From Flammeovirgaceae bacterium UBA2786 (lineage in GTDB: Bacteria > Bacteroidota > Bacteroidia > Cytophagales > Cyclobacteriaceae), in the NCBI GenBank assembly GCA_002352225.1, contig DEIA01000062.1, forward strand, positions 11,611 to 19,204: a DNA stretch of 7,594 bases, written 5' to 3'. How positions within the stretch are numbered: position 1 is the first letter of the stretch; each line of letters starts with the position of its first letter. Below are positions 5,692-7,594 of this stretch, one piece after another. The notes under the pieces were generated by a model that was given only the letters and a program-made list of their open reading frames with translations, did not search any database and was not told the DNA's origin. Both the position numbers and the translations under genes were made by a program.

Positions 5692-6855
5692 ATGCAAATT
5701 GTGAGCCCGTTAGTAAAATTAAAGTTCATTGCGTTATTCCAATCAGCCCCCTTACTCATTCATGCTCCGGGCCGCATTAATTTAATTGGTGAGCACACCG
5801 ATTATAATGAAGGCTTTGTGATGCCGGCCGCTATTCGGATGGGGCTTAATTTTGCTTTTGGTGTGTCAGACCAGAGTCAATCATCAATTTACTCTTTAAA
5901 GTACCACCAACTCCATGTTCTTGATCTGTCCAATCCCGCAAAGGTAGAAACACCGGTGTGGGTAAATTATTTTTTAGGAATTATTGATCGGTTGAACACA
6001 CGCGGGCTTAAACTTGATAATTTTAATTGTGTGTTTGATGGTGATTTACCTACCGGAGCGGGGTTATCTTCCTCTGCTGCAATGGAGTGTGGTTTTGTTT
6101 TTGGGTTGAATAAATTATTTAACCTTGGATTAACCCGTCTCGAAATGATTTACATGGCACAATGGTCTGAACACAATTATGCCGGTGTACAGTGCGGCAT
6201 CATGGATCAGTTTGCCAGTATGATGGGTAAAGCTAATCATGCCTTTATATTAGACTGCCGATCGCTTGAGTATGAATACCTTCCGCTGGAACTTGGCGAT
6301 TATACGTTGTTATTATGCGATACCAACGTAAAACATACGCTGGCATCTTCTGAATACAATACCAGACGAAACGAATGCCAACAGGGCGTAAAACTGATCA
6401 GTAAAAAATATCCTATCGTAAAATCGTTACGCGATGTTACACAGCCTATGCTTCAGGTATGCAAAGAAATGCTTCCGGAACAAATTTATAACCGCTGCCG
6501 GTTTGTGGTAGAAGAAAATAACAGAGTAGTGGAGGCTGCCCACGATTTAAAGCAGGGCGATCTTGCTGCTTTTGGAAAGAAAATGTTTTTGGCGCACGAA
6601 GGCCTTTCAGCGTTATACCAGGTAAGTTGTAGTGAGTTGGATTTTCTGGTTCAATTTGCCAAACAGGAAACCGGAGTTTTAGGAGCTCGCATGATTGGTG
6701 GCGGTTTTGGCGGATGCACACTTAATATCGTTCATAAAAATAATAGTGCACCCTTTCTGGATTCAGCAAAGGCAGCTTACCATTTAAAATTCGGCATTGA
6801 GATGAGTTCTTATGTGGTACAACCCGGGGCTGGTACGGATGTACTGATAGAATAA
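5692..6855 (+). CDS. galK: Galactokinase
   Basis: Cytoplasmic GHMP-family kinase that phosphorylates alpha-D-galactose at C1 with ATP, the first committed Leloir step. The 387-residue length is typical. All three family motifs are visible: the galactokinase signature PGRINLIGEHTDYNEG (26-41) with Arg28 and the sugar-contacting Glu34-His-Thr-Asp37; the ATP-binding loop LPTGAGLSSSAA (119-130); and the C-terminal GARMIGGGFGGCT (331-343). The catalytic base is Asp172 in CGIMDQFASMMG. The start at 5692 is the only ATG upstream of the signature at a suitable distance. It follows the glycoside hydrolase by 23 nt, so the two are probably co-transcribed. No galT, galM, galE or sugar transporter is visible; the gene downstream runs on the opposite strand. 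Its stop codon directly abuts that of the small convergent gene. Confidence 0.97.
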   Translation: MQIVSPLVKLKFIALFQSAPLLIHAPGRINLIGEHTDYNEGFVMPAAIRMGLNFAFGVSDQSQSSIYSLKYHQLHVLDLSNPAKVETPVWVNYFLGIIDRLNTRGLKLDNFNCVFDGDLPTGAGLSSSAAMECGFVFGLNKLFNLGLTRLEMIYMAQWSEHNYAGVQCGIMDQFASMMGKANHAFILDCRSLEYEYLPLELGDYTLLLCDTNVKHTLASSEYNTRRNECQQGVKLISKKYPIVKSLRDVTQPMLQVCKEMLPEQIYNRCRFVVEENNRVVEAAHDLKQGDLAAFGKKMFLAHEGLSALYQVSCSELDFLVQFAKQETGVLGARMIGGGFGGCTLNIVHKNNSAPFLDSAKAAYHLKFGIEMSSYVVQPGAGTDVLIE

Positions 6856-6860
6856 TTATT
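6851..6860. repeat. 10-bp perfect palindrome joining two convergent stop codons
   Basis: AATAATTATT reads the same on both strands and is centred between the galK stop (TAA, 6853-6855) and the stop of the small minus-strand gene (TTA on the plus strand, 6856-6858). Only A/T pairs and no loop, so it is not a hairpin terminator by itself; a short T-run follows on the plus strand. Confidence 0.5.
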
Positions 6861-7008
6861 TTTTGCTAACCAGATGTTTTCGGAATACCAGCACACATAC
6901 CGTTACCAAAACCATAATCAGAAGTGGGATGTTGCTATTGGTCTTGTATGTAAAATAAAGACAGGCAGCTGCTAAGAGAACCAAAATCAGAATAACAATA
7001 TTTTTCAT
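6856..7008 (-). CDS. Small two-helix membrane protein, 50 residues
   Basis: Hypothetical gene too short for usual cut-offs. Reading the minus strand from the ATG at 7008 gives an open frame of 50 codons plus TAA. Residues 3-19 (NIVILILVLLAAACLYF) form a strong transmembrane helix, 20-26 (TYKTNSN) a polar turn, and 27-42 (IPLLIMVLVTVCVLVF) a second helix, followed by a basic tail RKHLVSKK. By the positive-inside rule both termini should be cytoplasmic. Each helix contains one cysteine. Codons look natural, with third positions mixed and no rare-codon runs. It converges on galK with no intervening base, and begins 215 nt before the divergent RIC gene. I do not recognise the family. A cryptic lipobox reading (LAAAC at 12-16) is possible, which would make it a tiny lipoprotein, though the second hydrophobic segment argues for a hairpin. 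Confidence 0.6.
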   Translation of the reverse strand: MKNIVILILVLLAAACLYFTYKTNSNIPLLIMVLVTVCVLVFRKHLVSKK

Positions 7009-7058
7009 TAAGCGATGGAATCATTCGAAAGATAACAAAAGAGTGCTCCTGACCCACT

Positions 7059-7066
7059 TAATTTTG
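7059..7066 (+). promoter_or_regulatory. Candidate Bacteroidota -7 box upstream of the RIC gene
   Basis: TAATTTTG matches the Bacteroidota sigma-ABfr -7 consensus TAnnTTTG exactly. It lies in the 215-nt gap before the RIC gene. No convincing TTTG -33 element is present at the expected distance upstream, and the implied untranslated leader would be about 150 nt. Weak support only. The rest of 7009-7223 shows a short open frame at 7126-7212 and an imperfect inverted repeat at 7186-7200, nothing else. Confidence 0.25.
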
Positions 7067-7185
7067 CGATTCCCCGGACTAAAATCTAACTTATTTTATT
7101 CTTTAACAGGGTAAATATTGCGTTTATGATTAGCCTCATAAGTGCTTACCTGATAACCGGGTATACTGCATCGTTAATTCGTAAC

Positions 7186-7200
7186 CAGATAAAATTTCTG
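7186..7200. promoter_or_regulatory. Imperfect palindrome just upstream of the RIC gene
   Basis: CAGATAAAATTTCTG has complementary 4-bp ends (CAGA/TCTG) plus one further inner pair, about 15 bp overall and ending 23 nt before the ATG at 7224. Its size fits a small dimeric regulator, and RIC genes are commonly controlled by nitric-oxide- or redox-responsive regulators, but it does not match the FNR/CRP consensus TTGAT-N4-ATCAA. Low confidence. Confidence 0.15.
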
Positions 7201-7223
7201 AGATACTCATAAACCACGTAAAC

Positions 7224-7594
7224 ATGGAAACCATACACATTGCATCGGGAAGCAAAGCAACCATTGGAGAATTTGTAGCAAACGATTGGCGCACAGCCGA
7301 AGTTTTTAAGCGACATGGTATCGATTTTTGTTGTGGCGGTAAAAGGACGGTGGCTGAAGCTTGTCAGAAAAAAGGAATTGATCCTAAACGAGTTGAAACA
7401 GAATTGGAAGAAGTAGCGAGAACCGGTTCATCGCACCAACAGAATTATAATGAATGGAACCTCGATTTCCTTGTGGATTATATTGTGAACAATCATCACC
7501 AATATGTTAAGAAGGCAACCCCATTTCTGGATGAGATTAGCCTGAAGGTATCCCGGGTGCACGGAGATCATCATCCCGAATTGATTGAGATTAA
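7224..7594 (+). CDS. ric: Iron-sulfur cluster repair di-iron protein (RIC/ScdA/YtfE), C-terminus cut by window edge
   Basis: Cytoplasmic protein that helps restore iron-sulfur clusters damaged by nitric oxide or oxidants. The 123 visible codons (of roughly 240 in the family) begin METIHIASGSKATIGEFVANDW and cover the N-terminal ScdA/DUF542 domain with its diagnostic FCCGGK motif (Cys36-Cys37), then Cys47. The hemerythrin-like four-helix domain begins around Tyr75; FLVDYIVNNHHQYV supplies His91/His92 and SRVHGDHH supplies His113, at positions matching the first two iron-ligand histidines of YtfE. The remaining ligands (two His and two Glu) should lie past the window end. The ATG at 7224 aligns with the family N-terminus. 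It is divergent from the small membrane protein gene and preceded by 215 nt of non-coding DNA, room for its own regulated promoter. Confidence 0.93.
   Translation, partial: METIHIASGSKATIGEFVANDWRTAEVFKRHGIDFCCGGKRTVAEACQKKGIDPKRVETELEEVARTGSSHQQNYNEWNLDFLVDYIVNNHHQYVKKATPFLDEISLKVSRVHGDHHPELIEI

Overview
The window looks like a chromosomal segment of a member of the Bacteroidota, most likely a Cytophagales-type organism. Supporting this are a batB-batC gene pair, a formylglycine-generating-enzyme-like lipoprotein, few purine-rich Shine-Dalgarno sequences ahead of the genes, a TAnnTTTG-type -7 box ahead of the last gene, moderate-to-low GC and short A/T-rich gaps. The assignment rests on gene content and style, not on a database match.

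Layout. The left half is a minus-strand run read from about 3435 down to 1: a glucosamine/galactosamine-6-phosphate deaminase-isomerase family enzyme (2716-3435), a membrane-anchored von Willebrand A protein of the BatB type (1697-2659), a TPR protein with a long Gln/Lys/Glu-rich tail of the BatC type (833-1657), and the N-terminal two thirds of an acetyl-CoA C-acetyltransferase (1-770, cut by the window edge). Gaps are 56, 39 and 62 nt, so co-transcription is possible. The 62-nt gap before the thiolase holds a degenerate 7-8 bp tandem array. A divergent intergenic region of 65-86 bp (depending on the start chosen), with a small inverted repeat, separates this run from a plus-strand run: a lipoprotein of the formylglycine-generating enzyme (FGE) family that keeps both active-site cysteines (3522-4535), an exported clan GH-A/GH5-like glycoside hydrolase (4604-5668) and galactokinase galK (5692-6855).

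galK is met tail-to-tail by a previously easy-to-miss minus-strand gene for a 50-residue, two-helix membrane protein (6856-7008); the two stop codons touch. After a 215-nt non-coding stretch the window ends inside a ScdA/YtfE/RIC-type di-iron iron-sulfur-cluster repair protein (from 7224).

How the genes may work together: the hydrolase, galactokinase and hexosamine-phosphate enzyme suggest breakdown of exogenous glycans feeding the Leloir and amino-sugar pathways, and the FGE-like lipoprotein would fit sulfated-glycan use if sulfatases lie elsewhere. The Bat pair and the RIC protein belong to envelope/stress functions. No mobile element, CRISPR array, rRNA or tRNA was seen, and no stretch above 300 bases lacks a gene. 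I see no clear novel multi-gene system. The most interesting items are the exported FGE, the tiny membrane protein and the incomplete Bat cluster.
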